A stretch of DNA of 64,000 nt from Chondrosia reniformis (GCA_947172415.1 OX359192.1:1304501-1368500), one strand, 5' to 3'; counted from the stretch's first letter, positions 24,301-37,519 are shown. Translations and numbers: made by a program. Notes: generated by a model not told the origin, from the sequence alone.

Positions 24301-24784
24301 GAACAGTATAACCTGAATAATCCAATTAATACACAAAACTGCCAAATCTGCCTAAATTCATAAAGAATTAACAAATTCATTTGTACTGTTGAAATACCTA
24401 CATACGTACGTATATTATCCACCAACTATCAAATCTGCCATTATATTCAAGCCACAGTTAATGTATTTATTGACCTTAGTAAGCCACCCCACATTCAAAT
24501 TTTGATTGCAATTCTGTACACATACGTATATACGTACGTAAGTACCTCTAAGTTTCTCAACAAAAATGTTGTAATGACCATGGACTGTTGAGGTATTTTC
24601 TTTGTCAGGGTAACCTCAATATTCTCATAAGCTGCAGATCTTCCTTCCTTATCATCAGGCCAGTATTGGTGACACTTGACCTATCAGACATAGTCAACAT
24701 TAAAAAAAAACATTTAGATTACGGCAAATCCCCCCCCTCCCTTAGTCGGCTCTTTGTTGGATACAGACAACTTTCCTGATTAAC
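18299..24784. repeat. Tandem duplication of 3.1 kb / 3.4 kb in the PTPR gene
   Basis: Unit 1 (about 18299-21391) and unit 2 (about 21392-24784) share left edges (TGCTGTGCATCTACATGAAA at 18300 and 21392) and right edges (ACAACTTTCCTGATTAAC at 21374 and 24766). From exon c rightward the offset is a constant 3392 bp with almost no differences. Unit 2 has extra sequence near 22320-22500 and a roughly 205-bp insertion at about 22840-23050; the left parts are more diverged. Confidence 0.95.
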
Positions 24785-27753
24785 GAGGAATCTTAACTTC
24801 AGGAGCTGGATTAGGGGGAGCTCACAGTAAAACATTCAAACACAAACTGACCACTCCTCCCTCCTCCAATTCTGTAACCATGACAATGACTGATGTCCTC
24901 TGTTCCCAAATCATTCTCCAAAAATCAGGAGTAGTTTCACAAAGGGGTCCCTGAGTGCTTATGAATGCTCTTGGGGAACCCACCATATCCTAAAACAGCA
25001 AAGTTGGCTTGTAAAGTTATATTTAAAATTCAAGTATATCACATATGCACACCTACTCAACTGCAATCATTTACATACATAATAAGATCATAATGTAAGA
25101 AGTTAATTGTTGTGTGTGTATTGCTGGCTAAGATTGATAACTGATAGGTTTAATATAGGCACATCCCTGTACTATTAGAGTACAGCAGTACTCCTTGATA
25201 TCCATATACTTATATCCAAACCAATAAATTTACACATAGAATGAACAACTCACTACGTACTCGAATGTAATTAGCATTAATGTAGCTTGAATTGGCAACA
25301 CCAAACTTCAAGAAGAGAGGAACCCTCGTATGAGGATCTATGGCAAAAATAAAGTTTGATAATATTATGTACATTACAACCTCACCAGTTTCATATCAAA
25401 ACTTATCTGTGTACATATACATACGTACGTACATAGTTATAGCATGACAAAGAGAACAGATAGACTGTAAAACAATAGGATTATCCTAAATTTGCATGCA
25501 GTTCTTACTTGGAAGAACATTGCGATACCTATTCTTTGGCTCAGCTCCTGGTGGAACATCATCCATAGTCACCATATTCATAGGAATAGTCTGTGGATAT
25601 ATACAAAATAATATAATAAGGATAAAACAGCTGTCTATGGCTTGACCATCTTTTTGAGTGGCTAGGGGGAGACTCTGGTTCCCATTAAGTGAACTTTGGT
25701 TCCGCCCATTAGCTCATTGTGCTCCTCCAGGAGACATGAGTGGGTGGGGTAATACCCAGAGTCCACTGAGTGAGCTTAAGATCAGTTTTTGATTTGAAAG
25801 GCCCCTATTTTTCTCACAGAATTATTTGCTGTATCTATACACCACATTTATTATAACTTACTAGACATTACATGAATGTACTTATTATATATACGTATAT
25901 ATGATTGTATATACTTACAGAAAATTCATTTAGAATATTGTCTTCATTTTGAAGTAAAAATCCAAGTTCACTTAGAGTTAGAGGGTGTGACATAGCCTAT
26001 GTATAGAACAGGTATGAGATATTGTAATTCATAAACATGACATACTAACAGTAATAATTCCTCTCCCTACATTAATATTGTCACATACATAAGACAATAA
26101 CATTTATCTAAAATGAATATACAGCTACACAATTTCTGTTATATATATGTCTACTATAATTATAATTTTAACTGGTCTTTTAGATAATTCACAATTCATT
26201 GAAGAATGTGACAGATGAATTACCGGTAACTTTGGACGATAGGCAATCCTTGGTTCTGTTGATCTAACAATTGGCCTCTCGTTACCTTCTTCTTCATCAA
26301 CATCCACATTGCTAAAAATGGTAGTTTCATGGAGATCCTTGTAGTAGTCATCAACCTTCTTGTCTTTAGATCTTCTTCGCCTAAACACAGCTAGCAACTA
26401 TCAATTAAACAGTTCAAAAACATTAATATATGTGACAGCTGTTAGTTTTGCACAATTTATAGTTTTTGAAGTTATCATCTTTGCTAAATGGTTACTCAGC
26501 CAAATGTACAATAAAATGGAGGCCATTATAAGTATTCTCATTGTATGTACATAATATATACATAGCACATTCCAGAATAAATATATCTTCCTGGCATATA
26601 CACTTACAAGAAAGAGCAGAATTAGCAGCAGAACATATCCTGCCACTGAGGTTGGAAGGGCTATAGCAAGTTGTCGTTCACTAGCAGGCAAGCCATCATC
26701 ACCCTCCACAGGTGGGGTCGGTGTGGGATTGGTCACTTGTGAAGATTCACTCATTGATGGTGCATCTGCCATGCTTGATGGGAATTCCCTTGTCGAAGTA
26801 TCACTAGGGTTAAAAGTGTTCATTGCTGAAACAGCTTCAGAGGTTGAAGCAAGTCCACCTGTTGAAAGTTCTGCAGTGTCAGAAGTGCTTGTTACTGAAG
26901 TGTCTTCAGAGGTTAAAGTGGGTCCACCTGTTGAAGGCACTGTAGTGTCAGAAGTGCTTGTTACTGAAGTGTCTTCAGAGGTTAAAGCGGGTCCACTTGT
27001 TGAAGGCACTGCAGTGTCAGAAGTGCTTGTTACTGAAGTGTCTTCAGAGGTTAAAGTGGGTCCACTTGTTGAAGGCACTGCAGTGTCAGAAGTGCTTGTT
27101 ACTGAAGTGTCTTCAGAGGTTAAAGCGGGTCCACTTGTTGAAGGCACTGCAGTGTCAGAAGTGTTTGTTACTGAAGTGTCTTCAGAGGTTAAAGTGGGTC
27201 CACTTGTTGAAGGCACTGCAGTGTCAGAAGTGCTTGTTACTGAAGTGTCTTCAGAGGTTAAAGCGGGTCCACCTGTTGAAGGCACTACAGTGTCAGAAGT
27301 GCTTGTTACTGAAGTGTCTTCAGAGGTTAAAGCGGGTCCACTTGTTGAAGGCACTGCAGTGTCAGAAGTGCTTGTTACTGAAGTGTCTTCAGAGGTTGGA
27401 GCGAGTGATGGAATATTAGTAGCTCGATCAGTTGTGTCAGAAGTGATCGTTACTACAATATCCTTAGAAGAAATCCTTATATCCTTGGAGTCTGAAGTAT
27501 AGGCCGACATCGAAAGGATGAAAGTTTGCGTGTCTTCAAGAGATGAAGACACGCTAGATCGTGATAAAATCGATGAGGTATTGGAGAGAGAATCAGATGT
27601 TGCTGATGAGAAAAATGTAGGCGTTGGATCTGGGCTGCTATCATTGCGAAAGGAGCTTCTCGTATCTTCGAATACTTCAATAGAATTAGAAGTTAATTGA
27701 CCAAAGCTTAAAAATACACAGTTCAAGCTCAGTAGAAGAAATAACTGGTTCAT
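22588..27753 (-). CDS. Receptor protein tyrosine phosphatase, PTPRR/PTPN5/PTPN7-like, mucin-type ectodomain
   Basis: Read 27753 to 22588. The first exon (26608-27753) starts with a signal peptide, [19 protein letters not shown], then a Ser/Thr-rich ectodomain with about eight 22-residue repeats ([20 protein letters not shown]) and a membrane segment ([14 protein letters not shown]). An upstream in-frame Met at 27825 is less likely because it hides the signal peptide. The juxtamembrane exon (26224-26398) is basic then acidic ([10 protein letters not shown]). PTP exons: 25919-25996, 25509-25590 ([20 protein letters not shown]), 25261-25337 ([10 protein letters not shown]), 24852-24989 ([19 protein letters not shown]), 24546-24680 (KCHQYWPDD), 23989-24143 (WPDHGVP), 23508-23667 (catalytic [10 protein letters not shown] across the junction) and 22588-22713. 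All catalytic motifs are present, so it should dephosphorylate phosphotyrosine. IPMN and KNRY..LPNPHTRV resemble the PTPRR group, but no clear kinase-interaction motif was confirmed. Confidence 0.87.
25618..25815. repeat. Dispersed repeat family A, copy in PTPR intron
   Basis: About 190 bp starting AAAACAGCTGTCTATGGCTT and containing TTTGGTTCCGCCCATTAGCT and CTCATTGTGCTCCTC. A close full copy lies at 63176-63375, with partial copies at about 58150-58290 and 29718-29850 and fragments at about 47345-47425 (reverse) and 53680-53740. No tRNA-like promoter was confirmed. Probably a SINE or MITE. Confidence 0.8.
26870..27400. repeat. 66-bp coding minisatellite (22-residue mucin-like repeat, about 8 copies)
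   Basis: A 66-bp unit repeated in frame within the PTPR ectodomain, minus-strand consensus [20 protein letters not shown] plus two residues. The high Ser/Thr content suggests O-glycosylation. Copies differ by a few bases. Long open frames on the plus strand here are shadows of the repeat. Confidence 0.92.
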
Positions 27754-27830
27754 TTTCTTACTGGGCGTAAGAAAGCGGTGACGCCCCTTATTAGCTCTAT
27801 GACGTATTCGGTCTGCCCCAAGCAATCAAA
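27754..27830. promoter_or_regulatory. Divergent promoter, PTPR / ELL
   Basis: Only 77 bp separate the PTPR signal-peptide Met (minus) from the ELL start (plus). The segment includes TGACGTATT-like sequence (27800-27807) and no TATA box. Bidirectional transcription is inferred. If the alternative PTPR Met at 27825 were used, the gap would be 5 bp. Confidence 0.55.
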
Positions 27831-30800
27831 ATGGCGACGCGTCCTGTGATACAGTTAGGTGATTTGGCGGCGGAGTCAGAGTATCTGGTAAGCCAGCAGA
27901 GCACCAGTGGTCACCTGCTGATTCACACCAGACTGACGGAGTCTTGTCTCAAGGCTATCGACTACTTAGCAGCCAAACCCGTAAGTTGTTTACGTTAAGC
28001 GCCACTTAAGAAGTGTTTAGAAATATGAATGTGTCTGCTAAAGGTGTTTGCCAGTGTTAGTGGTGTATTATAGTAATGTATTGTCTACTGAGACATCGAG
28101 TGATGAGCCTACGGACCGAGATATATAGCCCTTCCGTGCATGCATGCCATCAGCGGAAGTTATGTATTCCACAAACGCGCATTCGTGGTCTAGAGGGACT
28201 ACATTGTAGAATTTTGTGCAGGACAAATGCGCTATAAATGTATATATTCCTATCCCTAACTTATCGCCAATAGTCACAGAAAACGTCACTTATCCAGACA
28301 TATCGTACTACCAGATTAGCTGTTCGCGTTTACATCAAATGTAAATTACTTAACCAAATAACATATGTTTGTACTTACGTAGTTATATGCTCACCAGTAG
28401 AGTGACTTGTAGCGAGTTGGGCAACTCCTTATTTTGATCAATTTTAACAAGTCACTTTAATATTCATGTACAGCTATACTTGAGTGAATTGTGAAGTGCC
28501 ATTAGCTGTATCTGCTGAGAGTATTTGATGTTGAATATTCAAGGGCATGCTTGGTTGGAAGGTGTACGTAGGAACCTACATATGTAGGTTTTAGTGAGAA
28601 AGAGGATGACTGTATTCATAACCCACTAGAGTTATACAGCGGACATTGACTGTGTATTCATAACCCACTGGATTTCTGTAGTTTAACCTGGCAGGAATGT
28701 AAACACAGTCAAAATTGTGATTGTGCAGTGGATGTATATGTACATACGTATGTGTTTTACCATGAACCCCTTTACAGTGACACACCCAACCAAAAGTCAT
28801 CTAGTCAAAACAATGGAAGAATCCACATCACCTGTTATAATACAAATATGTACATATACGTACGTAGATTGTCACCATTGTACGTATATCTTCATAGTTA
28901 AAACCCTCTCTTAGACTCTCTAATATCAAGGCTCATAATGGTACCATAGTGTTATTGTTCCATGCATAATCTGACGCCATTTTTAATCATGCTACATATA
29001 TCTATTCTAGAATAAAATAACATATATAACATAGTGAGAGCTTGAGTGTTATATGTTGTAAGGGTGAGAGAAATGTTCATGTGTGAGTGAGAGTATATGT
29101 ACTAACTGTTTAGCAAATCTGTTTGGACATGTGAAGCATTAACTGTTTAATCATTAATTAGCAACTTAAGATGGGATGCAATTTAAAGACCTTGTTAATA
29201 CGTATGTACGTATGTACATTTGTGCAAGTTTTACTATCCAAATTTCTAAATGTACATAATCAAATTATGTGGATATTTATTCAAGTCACTGACCTAGGAT
29301 ATTTCTGTCCTAGGAAAGTTAGTCTAGGAAGTTTGAATATTAAGTTAAAGATTAAGGAAAATAAAATTGATTTTTGTTTTAATCATGCTTAGGGAACTAG
29401 AGGACACCAGTTTAAGGTTCTTTTCACAGAGGATGGAGGGGTAAGTCACATGCTCCTTCAAGTCTCTTCTTAACCAGTTCCTTAAGGTGTCCACATGGGA
29501 CATTGGACCTGCTTCCCAAACACCTGTCAACATGCTTGTCTCCCTTTCACAGAAAAGTGCTAATGATGATAGAATGGGAATGTAATTTGTCTCCTACTCA
29601 TGTTTACCCAGTCCGCCACATTTCCTCATGCTTGTACATTTTACATTTTTTATGGTACACATACGCTGTAGGGTGTACGTACTTTGAAGTTGTAGTGAAC
29701 TAGTACGTACCTGTGCTATGACCTTTGAGTAGCTAAAGCGAGACTCTGGTTCCTCTTTGTGTTATAATAATAAGTTAATCTCGTTCATCTGCTTGTCACA
29801 CTTCTCAGGAGACGCAATAGGGCAGGATAAATCCAGATTCTAATTAATTATTTTTTGACATTCAAAGTCGCCAATCTGGACCCAACAGGACTGGACTATG
29901 TCCCGATAACTGAAACGACTGGATATGTGAAGCAATAATTATTCTACTGTACATGTGCACATTCAGTATGCGTCAAAAGAAATGCCGCCTCGAGAAAGAT
30001 TTTCAAGCGAGGAACTCACCGAGGCGAGTGCAAATGAGTGGTATTTAGTCTTTAAAGTATCACAACTACACTTCCTTTTCAAGGAGACATCGCTACAGCT
30101 AGCCATTGTCGTAAACACGTACACGATACTAAACAATGAGCGTTAATTAGAAAACAGAATCAAAGGCCAGATAATCTGAGCGGCCGGATACTCAAGGTCC
30201 AGATAAACAAAGGGTCCACTGTAATTTTTTATATATACGTACATTGCATGTGGTACAGTTTATTACATGTACATGTGTGTATGAATTAATATAAATCTTG
30301 TGTGTACGTACGTCTTGTTTATTGTTAGTACATAGCTTTGCCAGATGACAAAGGAGAGAGAAAATTTAGATTTAATGTTCAACAAGGACCATCCTCTGGT
30401 AATCTAGAGATCCTTCATCAGTGGAGACAGGTAAGGAGACATGAGCTTAAAGGTTGGCAATAAGAAGATATAACAACATCATGGTTTCATCACAAAGGAC
30501 AGATACACTATAGGGGCTATCTTTGAGGGGCTACGTACGTACGTACGTATATATAGTTCAGTGCTTTTTTTACTAAACAATTTGGCTTTCTTCAAGGATC
30601 ATCAAATATTGACCTACGTACCACCTACCCCTACTCCTATTACCCCTGCCACCTTCCACCTGCCTATTATAACACCCTGAATAGTAACTACTGTGATAGT
30701 TAGTAAACTTGTATTCCAAAGTATTGACTTGCCTCTGTGACCTATACTTTGAGCTGCACCTGTAAGGATTACACACAGTTGACAGGGTCACCAATATCCA

Positions 30801-33800
30801 ATTACTTTGTGGCTTGCACTATATATTTGGTTTCACCTTATGTTTTCCTATTCCCTTGCAGGGCAGTGTGGAGCAGAAGTTGGAAAACCTGGGTAGCATT
30901 AGGCATCGTGTTATAGTTCAGGCTACCGATGATGTTTATGAGGTAACTAAAGAAAGAGCCAAGCAGGTGGAGAAGGAGAGGAAAGAGGGCTCCAAGTAAG
31001 TGGACATTCTCTATATGTACATCAGGCCGCTGTCCAGCCCAAGGAGTAGAAGAATCAGGAGAATACTCTCCCAAATCTTTCTATAGTTAATCCATGTCAA
31101 AGTCATAGATAGATGTACGTATATACTTAGGTGTGGGATAATGGGGTTCTAAATAGCTGCTGGCAGTACACTCTGATTAGTATGACTAATAAGCCTACGT
31201 ACATACCTCTCAAACCAGAGTAGATTTAGACCATTCATTTTTACATACATATATCAGTGGAAAACTTGCTTTTGTGCCCCTCAAGTACATACATACGTAT
31301 AGACCTACGTACATACGTATATGTATATTATACATATATACGTACATACATAAATTAATATTGTGTCTATAAGAATAGAAGTACATATAAACAACCAAGA
31401 ATAAACTTAACATAAATGATGTAAAGAAGCTGTGAGTAAACGTGTTTGGTGTAGTAGGTATTTGGACTGTTAAAGTCATTTGCAGGAACCCTTTAAAGTG
31501 TAATTAAGACCAACCAACCTTGAAGGTGTCAATGGGAAGTGTTTTTTGTACTTGCTTATTATTTCAGTGACTGTGAAGTTATTTTTTGATATCTGTTTTC
31601 CACCAGGGCACAAGAAATAGAGCTGACTTCCAATTCTTCAAGTATGTTTTATTTTTTTGTCATTGAAAGCTTTATTTGCCAAGTATGTCTTGCCATGCTT
31701 TAAGAGACTACATTTACGACTCTGACTGTAGTATACTGATTCCAGTATACTGCCGACAGTTTCTGTTGATACAGTGACATAGAAAATATACATTCAAAGT
31801 CATGTTCCCAAATTTAACCTTCCAAGAATGCCACTTTCTCGGTGTTGCCAGGTAGCATTAATTGCATAAGAAAATGTCTTCATATCACTCTGCACAGGAA
31901 CTTGGCCGTGCTCTATTTGATTGTCTCCTTGATCATTGCTTTCATATGTATGCATTCACAATGTTATAGGAGGCAAGTTAAAGATCATTCAGTCAAAGAA
32001 GAATCACCCTCCTAAACCTAGGCCTGCTTTGCCTCCCAAAAAGGTTCCAGCTCGGGTCCCCAAAGGCACTTCTATTAAGTGGGTGATGCATGTTTCTTTA
32101 CTTGTGAAGTGTTATTTTTTTCTCTACATTAACCATCTCTTTCGCTTCACTTCAGGGACTATCTTATACATGTCTTAGCTTTAAAATCACTGAAATTAGA
32201 AGATATTCTACAAAAACTGAAATCAGGTAAACTAAACCCACTTATACAATGTCTGTGATATGTACGTTTAGTTTATCGACTGTTGGGGTAGTGTTGGTGA
32301 ACTCTAATTGCTATAGATAATCCTTGCATGACATCATATCCTGTTATATATATATATACGTATCTAGATCAATTATTCAGTGTGTGTAATCTAAGAAAAC
32401 TTGTCGATTGTTAGGTGAATTTTAAAGTAGTTTGCGACGTTCTTGTTATGAGTTTAGCTGTAGTGCTACAGTTACCATAAAGATGAATTGTTTGTTACAT
32501 GTAAGAGCTACCATTGGGTGGAGTTATATTTGTACAATGAGGTGTATGCCTTTCAGTTTTGTAATGTCCAAATACAGGATTCAATACACTTTATAGTTAC
32601 TGCTTTGTCTAATGTTACTTTTACTTTCAAATATATATCCATGTGTATGTATGCAGTTGGATTAACTGTTCAAAGTCAAGATGAATTGACCACTATCTTA
32701 CAGGAGGTACAAATTGTTATGTGCTTAACCTAAATGTATATTTTAATTGAGTTAAAAGTGCTTTTACAACAATGAAGTGTACTTACGAACGTGGGTATGT
32801 TTTTTCATTGATAAAGTGCTATTCACTTTCTTCTATTGAGACAGGATATTTAGACGATTCTACCTATAGGTTACGGTGCTGTATTTAGAAAAATCTTTAA
32901 GGGGGATGGGGGGTATCATGGAAGACAAGCATGGAAGCTGAATGATATTAGGTTTTGAGAGATTTCAAGAAGGGGGAGGGGCAAGATTTAAGCAAGGGGG
33001 AATCCCCCCGTGTTAACCCTGGCTTCTGAGGTGTTATCCTGTAACACAGGGAATCCCCCCGTGTTTAACCTACTTGTGGGCTATCCCATTGAGACGTACT
33101 GGTTGATCCAGGATATAGGTATCATCCGGCTAATTATATCTTCAACCTACCCAAGTTACAAATGATAGTATACGTAGCTATTTGATCAAGGAGTTTAGAC
33201 TGTTAAACTTTGACTGCAGGATAAAATACATGTAAATATATTATTGCTTAAAATTGACAAACATTAAATATTTCAGTTTCTTAAATAAATGTCAAATCTC
33301 TCTGTGTTTCTTTGTGTACGTAGGTGTCAGATTTGAATGGGAGTAGCAATATGTATGTTTTAAAGCGTTCCATCTTATTAAATTTAGAGGTACAGTTGCT
33401 CAATTTCAATTTCCTAACATGAAAGCTTCATATGTATGTACGTTCGTACACTGATGTAAGTAGCTCAAGGTAAAACAGTTAATATACATATGCACTAGAG
33501 AATGTGCTGAATATTATTAAATGCATGCTAATTACTAACATCAAGAAGATAACTCTTTAGGATTTTTGATAAAATGGGAGTGGAATGCAGTCCTTTGTCC
33601 TTTGTCTGTATATTGTAAATATTTCTTTCCTTTTTATGGATTGCAATACTAATCTCATTTTCAACTCTCAATAAGCCTCATGTGACATATGAATGGAAAG
33701 AAAGCCCTAATTGAAATCTTTCTTTCTCATGTATTCATGTATGCGTAGGTTGATGGCTGCCCCTATTTAAGTAGCATGGAGAAGAATCATATCAAAAAGT

Positions 33801-36800
33801 AAGTAAGCTGTATTATTCAATCTAACAGTTCATTTCATTAGAACAGAGTAGAACCTGCCCTAGTGGGGTCACCTATGGGACCTAACTTGACTATGTACAT
33901 ACGTATACATGTACATTGAACAGTACGTATAAGAGTTCAAAATTAACATATGTATGTAGCATGAATTTTTGGACTCAACTGTAGGGAGCAATTGACCATC
34001 ATAGGGGATTGACTTTATACATTTTACATTGTATGTGCTGTCAGATATACAAATTGTTGTATGTAAGGCTCCTATAGGTAGGTCATAGAGAGCTAAGGAC
34101 TCATATACAATAATGATAGGGATACTGGGCCACTGATGAAGGGTGGAATATCCAGAATCAGCTGTCTGGCCTCTATTTGAAAAAGGAAGAAAAGTCTAAC
34201 TGTATCCTCATCCAAAGCTCTATAGACTTTCCCTGAGTCATGCATATGTATACATACTTAAGAAATTGTTGGATTAATAGAAAGTCATGCAATAAAACTT
34301 TCTTTTGCAACGTTTCACCTATCACAGGCTTCATCAGAAAAAGAATGAAAAAGCAATTGCGTGAATTTAAGACTTATGAAAACTAGTCCTAAAATGGTCC
34401 ATTAATTCAAGTATATACGTACGTAGTACGTATGCCTTAAAGAATCTTAGGAAATTTTCATGTAACCCGTTCTATTCCCTTAACCTTATACCTATTTATG
34501 TTAGTCATATGTCAAGGACACTTTGTGTGAATGTACGTATGTTGGAAATGTGTATAATATATTGTGTGAATATCTGCATATACTTACGTACGTACATGAA
34601 AGTATTTGGTTACTCCCACATTACAGAAATATCAATTTTGCCAAAAAGAACTCACCAGAACCCAATCCTAGAAAGGTTTGTTGTACCACCCTTTCCTAGC
34701 CCCTCCCACTGTTGTACCACCCTTTCCTAGCCCCTCCCACTGTTGTACCACCCTTTCCTAGCCCCTCCCACTGTTGTACCACCCTTTCCTAGCCCCTCCC
34801 ACTGTTGTACCACCCTTTCCTAGCCCCTCCCACTGTTGTACCACCCTTTCCTAGCCCCTCCCACTGTTGTACCACCCTTTCCTAGCCCCTCCCACTGTTG
34901 TACCACCCTTTCCTAGCCCCTCCCACTGTTGTACCACCCTTTCCTAGCCCCTCCCACTGTTGTACCACCCTTTCCTAGCCCCTCCCACTGTTGTACCACC
35001 CTTTCCTAGCCCCTCCCACTGGTGTACCATCCTTTCCTAGCCCCTCCCACTGTTGCACCACCCTTTCCTAGCCCCTCCCACTGTTGTACCACTCTTTCCT
35101 AGCCCCTCCCACTGTTGTACCACCCTTTCCTAGCCCCTCCCACTGTTGTACCACCCTTTCCTAGCCCCTCCCACTGGTGTACCACCCTTTCCTAGCCCCT
35201 CCTACTGTTGTACCACCCTTTCCTAGCCCCTTCCACTTTCCCAGAATATCTGATTTTCTGCCCTAAGTGTTCAGGTCCTACGTTTGAGCCAATGGTGTGT
35301 ACTAGAACATCTTTATGTGTCTTATTGTTTCAAAAAGCATATGTTGACCCTTCCATCTGTAATTGCAAAATCTACTTGATTTCTGATAGTTGTCTAATTA
35401 ATGCTTAATGTTTAATTTTAGTTTTGTAATCCTGTGAAATTACAACATAAGCTGTAGGGTATTACATTATTCTTATTTCAGAGGTTGCCTTCAAGTGACG
35501 ACAAGCCTCCCGCTAAACAGTCTTACAAGTTACCACACAATAGTGTTCAGATACCCAAGAAATTAAGACCCGTTTCTCCGATGGAGCGACAACTAAATAA
35601 TACTGACAGTTCCCCTGGTAATGCCAAGTACGTGACACCTAGAATAGGTATTAAAGGAAGTGACAGTAGAACATTAAAACCTAAAGAAGAGGGAAACAAA
35701 CCCTCGGAAACTGTTGAGAACAGCTTGAAAAAGCATTCTGCATTCTTGCCCACCATTGGCAATGGAACACTCCCAAACAGTCCCCTGGTGACATCGACAA
35801 CAAAAGAGAAAAAGAAGAAAAAGAAGCAAAAGAAAGTGAAACCAGAAGGTACACTCTGTACTAGCATGTTTGTTACCTGACAATTGATATAGTGTTTTAG
35901 AATGCATTCATGAGTAAGATCATTATGCAGATGATTATTAAATATTGTATGATAGTACCTATAGATTACATGTATATTATGGATAAATCTGTAGCCAGCT
36001 AACATGTAAATTCATCTTGTTTTTTTTACGTTTTACTGCTTTAGTTCTGTTTATACTGTGCAGTTGAATCCACAACCAACCAACATAATGCTGAAAGTCA
36101 CACCGAGAAGCAGATGGACACTGCAATGTCAAGAGAAGGCAAGAAGACTGAGGATACTGTAGAAGAGGCTGCCTTGAATCGAATAAATACAGAGTAAACA
36201 TCTTTGGATCACCCCATCTACTTTATACTTTAATTTTAATATTTTTTTGCCATTTAGGGACTTAAAGCCAATTGAAAACCAAGAACAGCGAATAAATTAC
36301 AAAGCAATGTTTAATGCTGTTCATCCCATTTACATGAAACTGTGTCAGAAAATTACTAATGTAAGTGAAACTTTTTCACGTCTTCAAAAGGAAATAGAAC
36401 AGCACGAGAAAGGAAGCCCCCAGTATGAGGTAATAGATTGGAGATGTGATGCTATACAACTAATTTATATTCGCTCTTCAATGTGTTTATATACAGGCTG
36501 TACACAAGCAGATTAAAGACATTTATGGAGATACAGAGGTAAGTATGGACACACATACACAATGAATGAACTATGCATGCCTGTACAGGTTCCTAGGTAG
36601 CTTTTGAAATATGGTCCATCCTACGTACATACGTATATAAAAATGTACATCATATGGCCAGGTGTCTAGAGATGTAATGTACAGCTTTTAAAAATGGCGG
36701 TTGCAATAAACAACTTAGTAAAATACAGAATCCAAGCACTGATGAACTCGGATAGGGTTCTGTCTTATTCCTGAGTAACTTTATGACCCTGAGAATAAAT

Positions 36801-37156
36801 GGCCCATCTACAACCAGACTGGCCAAGCTGCTATCAAAACGTTTTGGATCAAAAACTGTGCAAAGTTTTGCATTACTTCTGTACTGCTAAAAATTAGACA
36901 CAAATGCACTACGTGTATTTGAATGCCCAGTTTCTGTTTACACTAGTCAATTTATAATCTTTTTGTTAAGTGTACAGTGTATCCAAATGTATGTGTATAT
37001 GTATATACGTACCTAGCTGTGTGTGTATATTTTTTATTCTTTATATGACAGAACGACTTTGATAGAGACAAAAATCTATTTGATAAGCTACATTACCGGC
37101 TAGGACTTATCAAGAAATACATTTCTGAATATGACCGGCTCCATAATGAATTGTGA
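27831..37156 (+). CDS. ELL: RNA polymerase II elongation factor ELL
   Basis: Start at 27831 in a good context (CAAAATGGCG) gives MATRPVIQLGDLAAESEYLV. Exons: 27831-27979, 30328-30430, 30862-30996, about 31607-31640, 31971-32080, 32156-32226, about 32656-32704, 33325-33390, 33750-33799, about 34627-34675, 35482-35848, about 36064-36195, 36258-36429, 36498-36540 and 37052-37156. The N-terminal ELL domain shows GSVEQKLENLGSIRHRVIVQ and ATDDVYEVTKERAKQ. A basic Ser/Pro-rich linker contains KEKKKKKKQKKVK. The C-terminal occludin/ELL domain shows RINYKAMFNAVHPIYMKLCQ and ends LIKKYISEYDRLHNEL. ELL stimulates elongation by Pol II in the super elongation and little elongation complexes; the occludin-like domain is the usual partner-binding part. 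AATAAA follows at 37197. Introns carry a 31-bp minisatellite and transposon fragments. Confidence 0.93.
34678..35240. repeat. 31-bp minisatellite in ELL intron, about 18 copies
   Basis: About 18 head-to-tail copies of TTGTACCACCCTTTCCTAGC plus CCCTCCCACTG, with rare single-base variants. The array begins directly after the donor of the preceding ELL exon (AGAAAG/GTTTGTTG at about 34675). Confidence 0.96.
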
Positions 37157-37519
37157 ATGTATTTAACATTGTACAAATTTCAGCTTTCAATTCACAAATA
37201 AAGAATGTTACAATTGGACTATATTATATATAATAATTATGTTAATTGGACCCAAAAATTGTCTGTAAACGTTTTATTTGATGTATGTACGTATGTACTT
37301 TAACTGAATATTTACTGTTTATTGTGTAAAATATTAATATTACACTATATACTATGCATGCCTGTTAACATAATATATGGCTTTAAGATAATGAGTGTAG
37401 TTACGATATACGACATAGCCTATATGCATGTACGTATACACCACATTCTAATTAACTGTTCATGCCAAATATGATAATTAATAACTTGCACATTATTAAT
37501 CATAAAATGGTTAGTTTTT

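Noticed and set aside
26723-27502. Plus-strand frames of 259 and 153 codons
   Set aside because: Antisense shadows of the 66-bp coding repeat of the PTPR. The minus-strand frame has a signal peptide, membrane segment and splice continuity.
34678-35240. CRISPR-like array of regular 31-bp repeats
   Set aside because: Repeats are directly adjacent with no unique spacers, and the setting is a eukaryotic intron.
35547-36005. Minus-strand frame rich in Phe and Leu
   Set aside because: Antisense of the Lys/Glu-rich ELL linker exon.
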